A stretch of DNA of 64,000 nucleotides from Chloroflexota bacterium (GTDB lineage Bacteria > Chloroflexota > UBA11872): positions 62,001-126,000 of the forward strand of contig JAPOVQ010000017.1 in assembly GCA_026708035.1 (NCBI GenBank). Direction: 5' to 3'. The notes under the pieces were generated by a model, which worked only from the letters and a program-made list of their open reading frames with translations, did not search any database and was not told the origin of the DNA. Below, in pieces: positions 26,243-34,253 of the stretch. Position 1 is the stretch's first letter. Each line of letters starts with the position of its first letter. A program made the position numbers and the translations under genes.

Positions 26243-27391
26243 ATGACCACCGACCAGCCCCAGTCGTCGCCCCCGTGCTGCGCCCCGCGGCCTTCACCTC
26301 TTGCGGCGAGTCCGGCCCCCTCTCCCCATGCGGGAGAGGGTTGGGGCGAGGGGGAACCCGGCGCCGCGCAGCGGCCGCCACCTCCTCGTTATTCCGGCGA
26401 AGAGCCGGCCCCGCACTCGATGCGGGGCCGGAGCCCAGGTCCGCCCGTTCCCGGCGCCGCTTCCCACGGGGCACCTCCGGCCCCCTCTCCCCTTGCGGGA
26501 GAGGGTCGGGGTGAGGGGAAGTCCGGCGCCGCGCCCCCGGACGACACCGTCCGCCTGCCCGGCGGATCGTTCCTGATGGGCTCCAACGACCCCGCCGGTT
26601 TTCCCGAAGATGGCGAAGGCCCAGTGCGCCGGGTGTCGGTGAGCGCCTTTCGCGTGGGCGCTTGCGCCGTGACCAACGCCCACTTCGCCGCCTTCGTCGA
26701 CGCGACGAAGTACGCCACCGACGCCGAGCGCTTCGGCTGGTCCTTCGTCTTCCAGCTGCTCGTGTCCGAGGACGTCCAGCGGCGGCACCCCCAGCGCCCC
26801 GAGGCCACGCCCTGGTGGGTGCCGGTGACCGGCGCCACCTGGCGCCACCCCGAAGGCCCCGAGAGCTCGCTCGACGGGCGGCAAAACCACCCCGTAGTGC
26901 ATGTGTCCTGGAACGACGCCGCCGCTTTCGCCGCCTGGGCGGGCGCGCGCCTGCCGACCGAGGCCGAGTGGGAATACGCGGCGCGCGGCGGCCTGGAACA
27001 GCGGCGCTATCCCTGGGGCGACACGCTCACACCCCGCCGGCAGCACCGCTGCAACATCTGGCAGGGCGAGTTTCCGCGGCGAAACACGCTCGGCGACGGA
27101 TATCTCGGAACCGCGCCGGTGGACGCATTCCCGCCGAACGGCTACGGCCTGTTCAACGCCGCCGGCAACGTGTGGGAGTGGTGCGGCGACTGGTTCCACC
27201 CCACGTTTCAGGTCCAGGGCCCGCGCGAGAACCCCGCAGGCCCGCCCGCCGGCACCGCGCGGGTGCTGCGCGGCGGCTCCTATCTGTGCCACCGCTCCTA
27301 TTGCAACCGCTATCGCGTCGCCGCGCGCAGCGCCAACACGCCCGACAGTTCGGCTGGGAACGTCGGCTTCCGCTGCGTCTGGCCGTCGTGA
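26243..27391 (+). CDS. Formylglycine-generating enzyme (sulfatase-activating)
   Basis: Oxidises a cysteine of type I sulfatases to formylglycine. Residues about 100-382 follow the SUMF1/FGE fold closely: [98 protein letters not shown]. Both copper-binding active-site cysteines are present as Cys349 and Cys354 ([14 protein letters not shown]), so this is a true oxygen-dependent FGE and not only a structural relative. The first about 95 residues are unlike the family and largely encoded by repeats A, B and C; in-frame ATG codons at 26243 and 26420 are the possible starts. GTG of the next gene overlaps its stop. Confidence 0.92.
   Translation: MTTDQPQSSPPCCAPRPSPLAASPAPSPHAGEGWGEGEPGAAQRPPPPRYSGEEPAPHSMRGRSPGPPVPGAASHGAPPAPSPLAGEGRGEGKSGAAPPDDTVRLPGGSFLMGSNDPAGFPEDGEGPVRRVSVSAFRVGACAVTNAHFAAFVDATKYATDAERFGWSFVFQLLVSEDVQRRHPQRPEATPWWVPVTGATWRHPEGPESSLDGRQNHPVVHVSWNDAAAFAAWAGARLPTEAEWEYAARGGLEQRRYPWGDTLTPRRQHRCNIWQGEFPRRNTLGDGYLGTAPVDAFPPNGYGLFNAAGNVWEWCGDWFHPTFQVQGPRENPAGPPAGTARVLRGGSYLCHRSYCNRYRVAARSANTPDSSAGNVGFRCVWPS
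26316..26519. repeat. Repeats A, B with nested C, and A within the 5' part of the FGE gene
   Basis: A at 26316-26354, B with nested C at about 26388-26438 and A at 26481-26519, all read through in the enzyme frame without stops. They encode roughly residues 25-92. The C element supplies an in-frame ATG at 26420. Confidence 0.85.
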
Positions 27392-28029
27392 CGTCAAAGG
27401 AGCCGCTGGCCTTGGGCCGGATCGTCATCCTTAACGGCGCCCCGCGGTCCGGGAAATCCAGCATTGCCGCCGTGGTCCAGGACACCTTCGACGGACCGTG
27501 GATGAATCTGGGCGTGGATGCCCACATGTCGGGCGTCATGCCGCAGCGCTATTCGCCGGGGCTCGGGCTGCGGCCCGGCGGGGAGCGCCCGGACCTCGAG
27601 CCGCTCGTCGTGCAGTTCTACGCCGCGCTCTACGAGTCCATCGCCGCCCATAGCCGTCTGGGGCTGAACGTCGTATCGGACTTCGGCCACCACGACGGCT
27701 TCGCCGTGCCGCGCGGAATCCTGGCCGAATGCGCCCGCCGGCTGCACGGCCTGCCAGCCCTGCTGGTCGGCGTGCGTTGCCCCATTGACGTCATCCTGGA
27801 GCGCCGTCGCTCGACCGGCTGGGGCGAGAGCCGATCGGCCGGATTCTCCGAGTCCGGCGCGGAACGCTGGCAGCGCGAAGTCCACCAGCCGGGCATCTAC
27901 GACCTCGAAGTCGACACTGCCGTCATGAGCCCGGCAGAGTGCGCCCAGTCCATCCGTGATCGGCTGGACACCGGTCCGCCGCCCGCGGCCGTGCAGCGGC
28001 TTGCCGCCATGTCTTCGGGGCCGCCGTGA
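27388..28029 (+). CDS. Chloramphenicol phosphotransferase-like P-loop kinase
   Basis: 213 residues from the GTG at 27388, which overlaps the FGE stop codon (GTGA). The P-loop is [20 protein letters not shown] near the N-terminus, followed by [17 protein letters not shown], which matches the substrate-binding aspartate segment of the CPT family. Later [15 protein letters not shown] and the ending [12 protein letters not shown] also fit. CPT-like proteins in non-producers rarely act on chloramphenicol, so the substrate is open. Coupling to FGE is by overlap only. Confidence 0.82.
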   Translation: MTSKEPLALGRIVILNGAPRSGKSSIAAVVQDTFDGPWMNLGVDAHMSGVMPQRYSPGLGLRPGGERPDLEPLVVQFYAALYESIAAHSRLGLNVVSDFGHHDGFAVPRGILAECARRLHGLPALLVGVRCPIDVILERRRSTGWGESRSAGFSESGAERWQREVHQPGIYDLEVDTAVMSPAECAQSIRDRLDTGPPPAAVQRLAAMSSGPP

Positions 28030-28095
28030 GCCCGGCGGGCGATGCGATGCTTGTGGAGAGTTTGGGAATCACGGCGAAGCAGGGGGAACGCGGCT

Positions 28096-28842
28096 ATGAC
28101 GGCTGAGGCAAACGGCGGGCTGGCGGGCCAGACGGCGATCGTTACTGGAGGGAATCGCGGCATCGGCAAGGGCATCGCGCGCGCATTCGCGATGGCCGGC
28201 GCCGACGTGCTGATCACGGCGCGCGACGCGGAGTTGCTCGCGGCCACCGTCGCCGAGCTGGAGGCCTACGGCGGAGTGGTGGTGGGCGTCCCGTCCGATG
28301 TGCAGGTCGAAGCGGATGTCGAGCGGGTCTTCGCCGAAGCCGCCGCTCGTTTCCAGCGGTTGGACGTCCTCGTCAACAACGCGGGGCTTTCGCTGCCGGC
28401 GCCGCTGCACGAGCACCCGCTCGACACTTGGCAAACGGTCATCGGGACCAATCTCACCGGCGCCTTCCTCTGCACGCGGGCGGCCATGCGCCTGATGCGC
28501 CCGCAGGGCCGCGGCCGCATCATCAACATCGCCAGCATTTCGGCGCAGCGGGTGCGGCCCGAGTCCGCTGCCTACAGCGCCAGCAAGTTCGGCCTCTGGG
28601 GCCTCACCCAGGTCACGTCGCTCGAGGGCCGCGATCACGGCATCTCCGCCTGCTGCATCAACCCGGGCAATACGCGGGTGGAGCGGCGGGAAGAGATCGA
28701 AACCGAAGAGAACCGCGAGCCGATGATGGGCGTGGAGTCCGTGGCCCAGGTCGCGGTGACCATGGCGTCGCTGCCGCCGCACGTTCAGCTGCTGGAGGCC
28801 ACGGTGCTGCCGCTCCAGCAACCGTTCATCGGCAGGGGCTAA
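28096..28842 (+). CDS. Short-chain dehydrogenase/reductase
   Basis: 248 residues with the NAD(P) motif TGGNRGIGKGIARAF at the N-terminus, LVNNAG at about residue 90, catalytic Ser in INIASIS and YSASK (Tyr and Lys) at about residue 155. These are all the marks of a classical SDR. The ATG at 28096 follows a GGGGGAA ribosome site. The arginine of ITARDAELL after the second strand may favour NADP. Substrate not inferable. Confidence 0.9.
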   Translation: MTAEANGGLAGQTAIVTGGNRGIGKGIARAFAMAGADVLITARDAELLAATVAELEAYGGVVVGVPSDVQVEADVERVFAEAAARFQRLDVLVNNAGLSLPAPLHEHPLDTWQTVIGTNLTGAFLCTRAAMRLMRPQGRGRIINIASISAQRVRPESAAYSASKFGLWGLTQVTSLEGRDHGISACCINPGNTRVERREEIETEENREPMMGVESVAQVAVTMASLPPHVQLLEATVLPLQQPFIGRG

Positions 28843-28872
28843 CGCCGAATCGCCGTCCCGGATCAGTTTTTT

Positions 28873-28978
28873 CCCCTCGCCCTAGCAGGGGGAGGGCTGG
28901 GGAGGGGGTCCTCCGAGGCTCGGGCTCAGGCCATCGGCCGTGGCCGCAAGCGTCTCCGTCCTAGAGGAAGGCCATCCG
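28873..28978. repeat. Repeat A followed by repeat G
   Basis: A at about 28873-28910, then about 65 bases (CCGAGGCTCGGG ... CTAGAGGAAGGCC) that recur, with scattered changes, directly after another A copy at 53447-53516. The 147-base gap before the small membrane gene contains nothing else recognisable. Confidence 0.7.
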
Positions 28979-28989
28979 GCAGCGATTCT

Positions 28990-29289
28990 CTAGATCACCA
29001 GCGACGTCACGACCAACCCAACGATCAGCACCGCCAGGATGGTCAGGCTCGACGCCAGGTCGCGGCGCAGGAACGGCAGCCCAGGCAGGTCCGTCGTCTC
29101 GCCACGAGGTGGTCGTGCGACAACCTCCACCGGCGCGTCGTCGGCTGTCGCCGGGATCACGGTCGCCGGTATTCGACGCACGGGGTCCCGCCGGCGGCGG
29201 CGTGTCGAGCGTCGCCGCGAGCCCACGCGCCCTACTCCCGCCCTGCCGATACAGCAGGTGCCCGCTTCACCTTCGGAGACGGCGCGCAA
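28990..29289 (-). CDS. Possible small tail-anchored membrane protein of the par operon
   Basis: The frame encodes up to 99 residues from a TTG at 29289. It has an arginine-rich, low-complexity N-terminus and one C-terminal membrane helix (LASSLTILAVLIVGLVVTSL). It lies 18 bases downstream of parB on the same strand, and its first bases lie next to the parS site. The start is doubtful; a GTG within the frame (about 29130) would give a shorter tail-anchored peptide. No family recognised. Confidence 0.45.
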   Translation of the reverse strand: MRAVSEGEAGTCCIGRAGVGRVGSRRRSTRRRRRDPVRRIPATVIPATADDAPVEVVARPPRGETTDLPGLPFLRRDLASSLTILAVLIVGLVVTSLVI

Positions 29290-29305
29290 TGTTTCACGTG
29301 AAACA
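29290..29305. promoter_or_regulatory. parS centromere site
   Basis: TGTTTCACGTGAAACA is a perfect 16-base palindrome identical to the chromosomal parS consensus. It lies two bases beyond the parB stop codon. ParB nucleates here, spreads, and is moved by ParA during chromosome segregation. Confidence 0.92.
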
Positions 29306-29307
29306 TC

Positions 29308-30171
29308 CTAGGCCACCGTCAGCCGGTCGATGAGCTGCGCCAACTCTTCCTCGCTGTAGTACTCCAGGACGATTCGGCCCCGCCGCTCGCCGCCGCGCAG
29401 CCGCACCCGCGTGCCCAGGTTCCGCTGGATCCGTTCCAGCACACTGCCGACTTCCCGGTTCCACGCGATCTCCGCTTCCGTCGGGCTCCTGCTCGCCCGC
29501 GACGGTTGCGACCGGCCTTCCCCAGCCGCCGCCCAGCGCTCCGCCTCCCGGACCGATAGGCCCTGTTCCTTGATCGCCGCGAGCAGGCGGCTGCGCGCCG
29601 ACACATCCGACACGCTCAGAAGCGCCCGGGCGTGACCTTCGCTAATCTCGCTCGCACGCAACGCGTTCAGCGACGCTTCATCCAGGTTGAGGAGTCGCAG
29701 GGCATTCGCCACCGACGGTCGGCTCACGCCCAACGCCTCCGCCACCCCTTCCTGCGTCAACCCAAACTCCTCCAGCAATACCCGGTAGGCCTGCGACCGA
29801 TCCAGCGGATCCAGGTCCGTCCGCTGCAGATTCTCCACCAACGCCAGCTCCAACTGCTGGCGGCCGTCCACCGTCACAATCGTCGCCGGCACCTCACTCA
29901 GGCCCGCCAGCCGTGCTGCCCGCCACCGGCGCTCGCCCGCCACCAGGTAGTAACGACCTGGGTGATCGTCCCGCGCACTCACCATCACGGGCTGCAGCAC
30001 CCCGTGCCGCCGGATCGACTCCGCCAGCCCCTCAAGCTCGCCCTCGCCGATCCCCTGGCGCGGCTGTCGCGGGTTCGCCTCAATGCTGCTCACCGGCACC
30101 GACCGCCGCGCCCCCAGCGTGTCGGCGAAGACGTTCTCCAGTCCCCGGCCAAGCGCCCGTCTAGACGCCAC
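29308..30171 (-). CDS. parB: Chromosome partitioning protein ParB (Spo0J)
   Basis: 287-residue CTPase/DNA-binding protein. The N-terminal part has VSSIEANPRQPRQGIGEGELEGLAES and the CTP-binding box around YLVAGERRWRAARLAG. The middle has the helix-turn-helix (LTQEGVAEALGVSRPSVANALRLL), and the C-terminus is a short dimerisation domain (GRIVLEYYSEEELAQLIDRL). It overlaps parA by 11 bases, and parS follows directly after its stop. Confidence 0.96.
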   Translation of the reverse strand: MASRRALGRGLENVFADTLGARRSVPVSSIEANPRQPRQGIGEGELEGLAESIRRHGVLQPVMVSARDDHPGRYYLVAGERRWRAARLAGLSEVPATIVTVDGRQQLELALVENLQRTDLDPLDRSQAYRVLLEEFGLTQEGVAEALGVSRPSVANALRLLNLDEASLNALRASEISEGHARALLSVSDVSARSRLLAAIKEQGLSVREAERWAAAGEGRSQPSRASRSPTEAEIAWNREVGSVLERIQRNLGTRVRLRGGERRGRIVLEYYSEEELAQLIDRLTVA

Positions 30172-30901
30172 GCCGCTCCACCTCGACCGCCAACGCCTGA
30201 TAGGCGGCTGCCGCGGCTCCTCTCGGATCGTGCTCGAAGATCGTTCGGCGGAACCCCGGCGACTCCGCGAGCCGGACGCTCCGGGGAATCACGGCCTCCG
30301 CCACCTGCTCGCCAAAATGCCCCTGCACCTCCCGCGCGACCTCCCACGCCAGATTATTGCGGCGGTCGAACATTGTCAGCAGATACCGCATTCGCGGTGG
30401 CTCGGCGCGCATTCGACCCACGCCTCCCAGCGCCTCCATCAAACTGGCCAGTCCCTCTAGCGCCAGGTATTCGCACTGCACCGGCACGATCACCTCGTCG
30501 CAGGTCAGCAGCGCGAGCAGCGTGGCGCCCTCTAGCGACGGCGGACAGTCGATGATGACGTACGCGTAGGCCTTGATCGCCGCTTCCAGGGCGCGCCGCA
30601 TCACGTTCGGATCGGCGAGGACATACTCGGCCATGCGCGGGTCCCCGGGCATGAGCATGAGGCCGCGGCGGCCAGTCGTCACCGTCGCGCTTTCGACCGC
30701 CGCCCCCTCGAGGAGCACGTCGGCGATCGTCGACGACGCCAGCTCTTCACCGAGCAGTCGACTGGTGCTGCCCTGGGCGTCAAAGTCGATCAGCAGCACG
30801 CGGTGCTCCCGCACGGCAAGCGCCGCCGCAAGATTCACCGCCGTGGTGGTCTTGCCTACCCCGCCCTTCTGATTGGCGATCGCGCAAATGCTGGCTGTCA
30901 A
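30161..30901 (-). CDS. parA: Chromosome partitioning ATPase ParA (Soj)
   Basis: 246-residue Walker-type ATPase that moves ParB-parS complexes along the nucleoid. The deviant Walker A motif is CAIANQKGGVGKTTTAVNLA at the N-terminus, with LLIDFDAQGSTS, VIIDCPPSLEG (Walker B) and the C-terminal ESPGFRRTIFEHDPRGAAA. It is the small chromosomal type without an N-terminal HTH. It heads the parAB pair, transcribed away from the putative origin. Confidence 0.97.
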   Translation of the reverse strand: MTASICAIANQKGGVGKTTTAVNLAAALAVREHRVLLIDFDAQGSTSRLLGEELASSTIADVLLEGAAVESATVTTGRRGLMLMPGDPRMAEYVLADPNVMRRALEAAIKAYAYVIIDCPPSLEGATLLALLTCDEVIVPVQCEYLALEGLASLMEALGGVGRMRAEPPRMRYLLTMFDRRNNLAWEVAREVQGHFGEQVAEAVIPRSVRLAESPGFRRTIFEHDPRGAAAAAYQALAVEVERRGV

Positions 30902-31132
30902 TCCACAGACGTCTTCCGCTAGGAGTTTCCTGATCTATACCAATTCTCGGAGTAGTAGGCGTAGGCAGGGGAAAGCCGTGGATTACGCCGGCGGGCCTGC
31001 CGGCGACTCGAAGCGACCTGGCCGCTGACTCGAATTTCATGGGAGTGGACGATTTGTGGGCGAGCGTGGACGGCCACGAGCGACCGTGACGAGCCGGCGC
31101 GACCGAGGCGAAGTATCAACAGTGACCAGGGG

Positions 31133-31141
31133 TTATCCACA
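31133..31141 (+). promoter_or_regulatory. DnaA box (consensus)
   Basis: TTATCCACA equals the consensus DnaA box. It lies 154 bases from the 3' end of dnaA in the gap towards parA. Confidence 0.75.
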
Positions 31142-31153
31142 GGGAGGCCTTGG

Positions 31154-31162
31154 TTTTCCACA
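31154..31162 (+). promoter_or_regulatory. DnaA box (one mismatch)
   Basis: TTTTCCACA differs from the consensus at one base. It has the same orientation as the box at 31133, spaced 21 bases start to start (two helical turns). Confidence 0.65.
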
Positions 31163-31294
31163 CACCGGGTGGTGAAAAGGAAGCCAGGCAGCCCCACCCT
31201 TGTGAATGGCGGTAGACGGGGATGCGCGGCAATGTCGAGTAAGTGGGGAGTCTTTCTTGGAAGCGTCCCACCGCATATGTCGGGGGCAGATCGG

Positions 31295-32653
31295 CTAGGC
31301 GATGTCCGCGAGCTGGGCGCGAATGGTCTCGATATCGTTCTTGAGACGGTCGTCCAGTTGAATGAGCCGCTCGATCTTGCGGCAGCCGTGAAGGGCGGTG
31401 GTGTGATCGCGGCCGCCGAGGGTTCGCCCAATCTCCGGCAGCGACAGGGACGAGTCGTTGCGAAGCAGATACATCGCCACCTGGCGCGCGTGGGCGGTTG
31501 GGGCGTCCCGCCGGGACCCGGAGAGATCCTCGAGCGGCACGGCAAAGTGCGCTGCGGTGCGGTCGAGCACGTGGCGTGCGGCGATCGGGCGTGGGTGCGA
31601 CGCGGCGCCCAGACCGTCGAGAGCGCGAGCCGCCGTATCCGGCGTCAGCGGCAGCCCGCTCAACTCGGCATAAATCAGGGTGCGACGCAGGGCGCCTTCG
31701 AGCTCACGCATGTTCCGGCGGACGCGGTGCGCCAGGAAGTCCGCCACCTCGGATGGCAGCCGGGCGCCCTCGCTCGCGGCGATGGTCTCCAGGATCGCCC
31801 GCCGGAGATCGAGGTCCGGCGCCTGCAAATCGGCGACCAGCCCGGACTCGAAGCGGCTGCGCAGGCGCGCGAAGAGACGGGGAATCTCCGACGGCGGCTG
31901 GTCGCTGCTGAGCACGATCTGGCGGCCCTGGGAATACAGGGCGTTGAACGTATGGAAGACCTCCTCCTGTGAGGTTTCCGTCCGCGACAGGAACTCGACG
32001 TCGTCGATCAGCAGGACGTCGACCGAGCGATAGCGCTCGCGAAAGCGGCGCGCGCGGGCACCGCGATCCTCGGTGCGGATCGAGTGCAGCAGGTCGTTGG
32101 TAAACGTCTCGCACGGGACGTAGAGCACCCGGGCGTCGGGGTCGCGGGCCGCGATGGCATGGCCGATCGCATGCAGCAGATGGGTCTTGCCCAAGCCCAC
32201 GCCGCTGTAGAGGAATAGCGGGTTGTACACGTGGCCCGGCGCCTCGCAGACGCGCAAGGCCGCGGCGTGGGCGAGCCTGTTGGCCGTGCCGACGACAAAG
32301 CGCTCGAAGGTCAGCCGCGGGTGCAGCCCCACCGATGGCCTCGGCGCAGAAATCTTGGGCGCGGGGTCGGCAAGTGCGGGCGACGTGACGGGAGTCGCGG
32401 CCGGGCTGACAACAATAGTAACGGCCACGTCACGCCCGGAAGCTTTCGACGCCGCCCGCGTCACAACATCGCGGTAGCGGCGGTCGACGATCTCTTTGGC
32501 GAAGACGGTCGGAACGCCGACCACGAACTCGCCGTCGCTCGACTCCACCAAGCGGGCGCCCTGAAACCAAGCGAGATACTCGGCCTTGGGCACCTCGACC
32601 TGTAGCACGCCGAGCGCGGCTTCCCACGTGCGATTGGGGAGGACTTCGGCCAA
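31295..32653 (-). CDS. dnaA: Chromosomal replication initiator DnaA
   Basis: Binds DnaA boxes and melts the origin. Using the TTG at 32653 the product is 452 residues, the normal length; an ATG at 32761 would add 36 residues unlike the family. Domain I begins at LPNRTWEAALGVLQ. The AAA+ domain has Walker A around Lys156 (LYSGVGLGKTHLLHAIGHA), Walker B DVLLIDDVEFLS and the arginine segment LRSRFESGLVADLQAP. Domain IV ends with LPEIGRTLGGRDHTTALHGC, the DnaA signature. Residues about 95-130 are a Pro/Ala linker. Confidence 0.96.
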   Translation of the reverse strand: MAEVLPNRTWEAALGVLQVEVPKAEYLAWFQGARLVESSDGEFVVGVPTVFAKEIVDRRYRDVVTRAASKASGRDVAVTIVVSPAATPVTSPALADPAPKISAPRPSVGLHPRLTFERFVVGTANRLAHAAALRVCEAPGHVYNPLFLYSGVGLGKTHLLHAIGHAIAARDPDARVLYVPCETFTNDLLHSIRTEDRGARARRFRERYRSVDVLLIDDVEFLSRTETSQEEVFHTFNALYSQGRQIVLSSDQPPSEIPRLFARLRSRFESGLVADLQAPDLDLRRAILETIAASEGARLPSEVADFLAHRVRRNMRELEGALRRTLIYAELSGLPLTPDTAARALDGLGAASHPRPIAARHVLDRTAAHFAVPLEDLSGSRRDAPTAHARQVAMYLLRNDSSLSLPEIGRTLGGRDHTTALHGCRKIERLIQLDDRLKNDIETIRAQLADIA

Positions 32654-33304
32654 CGGCGTGACGGCTCCTAGGGCATGACGGGAGGCTATAGGGTAGCCGT
32701 AGCCGTGGGGGGGTCGCAACAGCGCTCCAAACCTGTTAGCGCCGAAAATGTCCAAAGTCACGGCAAAGATTCTTAAGGCACGCCGCAGCGGTCACGCCGG
32801 GCGATACAACGGTGCGAAGCTCCCCGCGGCGACGACGACTCCTGGAACTGCGCACGAACCGAGAGGGCGGCCGCTCACGCGCCTGAGCCTGCCGGAGAAA
32901 TGGGGCGCGCCAACGGGTGTGGCAAGTTCGCCCACGCCGCCGGCGACGGACCAGAGGCGACCCGGCCGCCGCTTAATGGCGCCGCGACCTGAGACACCGA
33001 ACCGTTACAGAAGTATGGAACGACGATGCACGGCTCCGGTGGGACGAGGTGGATTGCCCCGAAACCAAGGCGATCCCCAGGGTTGCTGGGAGCTTGAAGG
33101 ACTGCTGGTGCCCGGCAGCGGGCCCGTCGACCCGTCGGTGAGCTTGAGCACGCCGGCGCTGACGACTGCGGCCGGCAGGGCCACGCCCGAGCAACCGTGA
33201 CCCGGGGCGACTGCGTGCTCGGCTCACCGATCGCAGCGAGTGAAGCCGGAGGGCGGCGATATACTTGGGGCGACGCGGTCCGCGGCGAGGAAAGGTGGTC
33301 GACG
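32654..33304. other. Gene-poor region upstream of dnaA
   Basis: About 650 bases with no supported gene. An open frame from ATG at 32748 (MSKVTAKILKARRSG) starts plausibly but becomes low-complexity, and a ribosomal protein L34 gene, often found here, is absent. TATACT at 33260-33265 may serve the small gene at 33305. No repeat of families A-D was found here. Confidence 0.4.
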
Positions 33305-33463
33305 ATGCGGGTGATCACGGGCTTGCTGGCGGGTATTGGGTTTTTGGTGGTGCTGCTGTTCCTGGCGGCCATCGGCCTCTTCGCGTATGACGAGCTGAGA
33401 CGCCGCGTGGCCGGCGACGATGGTGGCGAACCCGAGGCTGCTGCGGAGGCGCCGGCAGGCTGA
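33305..33463 (+). CDS. Small single-pass membrane protein
   Basis: 52 residues from ATG, with GAGGAAAGG about nine bases upstream. One hydrophobic helix (residues about 4-27, ITGLLAGIGFLVVLLFLAAI) is followed by a charged tail that ends acidic and alanine-rich (GDDGGEPEAAAEAPAG). Not recognised. It converges with the VTT-domain gene. The ribosome site and coherent topology support coding. Confidence 0.6.
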   Translation: MRVITGLLAGIGFLVVLLFLAAIGLFAYDELRRRVAGDDGGEPEAAAEAPAG

Positions 33464-33470
33464 GAAGCGC

Positions 33471-34040
33471 CTACGCGCCGAGGAGCCCGAGCCATTCGAT
33501 GCCCAGGGCCCCGGCGAAGGCGAAGCCGATGTTCTTGATCGCGCGCCCCGGCCACGAGGCGGCGATGAACTTGACCACGCCAAACCGGCTGGCGCCCGCA
33601 ATCATTCCCGCCACGTCGAACACGGGGTTTGGGATCATCGCCAGGACGAACAGCGTCGCCACCCCGTGCCGATCCATCCAGCGCTTGATTGCCGCATAGC
33701 CCCGCACGTTCTGCACCACCCCGCGCCCGCTCCAGCCGATGTAGTAGCCCGAGAGCTCGCCGATGGTCTGGCCGGTAGCGGCCACAAGGCCCACCAGCCA
33801 CGGATTGAGGGCGGCGCCGAAGGCGGCCACGCTCACCGCGCCGGGCGCGGGCAGGATGACCGTGGCCGCGGCGACGATGGTGATGACGAAGACCGCAAGG
33901 TACCCCAGCCCGGCGAAGCGCTCCTGCACCTGCTCGCTGTAGATCACGGCCAGCACCGCGATGGCGAACACCGCCGCTAATCCCAGGATCTGGGCCGCCC
34001 GCCGCAGCCACGTACGGGCGCCGGGCGAGCTAGCGGTCAC
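33471..34040 (-). CDS. VTT-domain (DedA/TVP38-like) membrane protein
   Basis: 189 residues with five to six hydrophobic segments. The VTT core is visible as AAFGAALNPWLVGLVAATGQ, TIGELSGYYIGWSGRG, MIPNPVFDVAGMIAGASRFG and KFIAASWPGRAIKNIGFA. VTT/DedA proteins are lipid scramblase- or transporter-like and affect membrane homeostasis. No operon partner is evident. Confidence 0.85.
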   Translation of the reverse strand: MTASSPGARTWLRRAAQILGLAAVFAIAVLAVIYSEQVQERFAGLGYLAVFVITIVAAATVILPAPGAVSVAAFGAALNPWLVGLVAATGQTIGELSGYYIGWSGRGVVQNVRGYAAIKRWMDRHGVATLFVLAMIPNPVFDVAGMIAGASRFGVVKFIAASWPGRAIKNIGFAFAGALGIEWLGLLGA

Positions 34041-34107
34041 GGAGCGACGAGTGGGGAGGGCTGCCGAGCGGGCGACCTGCGAACCGCGGATGCCGGGCCA
34101 GGGGATT

Positions 34108-34210
34108 GGTAGGGGCGGGTGTCAAACCCGCCCGTGCCGCGCCGGCGCCTCGCGGAGCTGTGGGGACACTCGCGCATCCCTCTGTCATTCCCGCGAGGGC
34201 GGGAATCCAC
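34108..34210. repeat. Palindrome D and repeat B
   Basis: D at 34108-34138 (GGTAGGGGCGGGTGTC mirrored by CCCGCCC) and B at 34184-34210 (GTCATTCCCGCGAGGGCGGG). They occupy most of the gap between the VTT gene and the ThDP enzyme gene. Confidence 0.75.
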
Positions 34211-34253
34211 CCCCCACTCACTTCGCGGTCGCGCATGGCCTCCGCACCGGTCG

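Larger units (their letters stand above)
30902..31294. other. Putative replication origin (parA-dnaA intergenic region)
   Basis: A 393-base gene-free stretch between parA and dnaA contains two DnaA-box sequences at 31133 and 31154. Its end near parA (around 30921-30960) is richer in A/T than the surrounding sequence. Together with dnaA, parAB and a perfect parS this marks the oriC neighbourhood. Exact limits and the unwinding element are not defined. Confidence 0.6.

Noticed and set aside
28866-28871. T-run after the SDR gene as an intrinsic terminator
   Set aside because: The T-run is not directly preceded by a stable hairpin; the hairpin of repeat A lies after it.
32748-33200. Open frame MSKVTAKILKARRSG upstream of dnaA
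   Set aside because: The start looks protein-like, but the remainder is Pro/Arg/Thr low-complexity, has no recognised family and no convincing ribosome site. Ribosomal protein L34, often encoded here, does not match.
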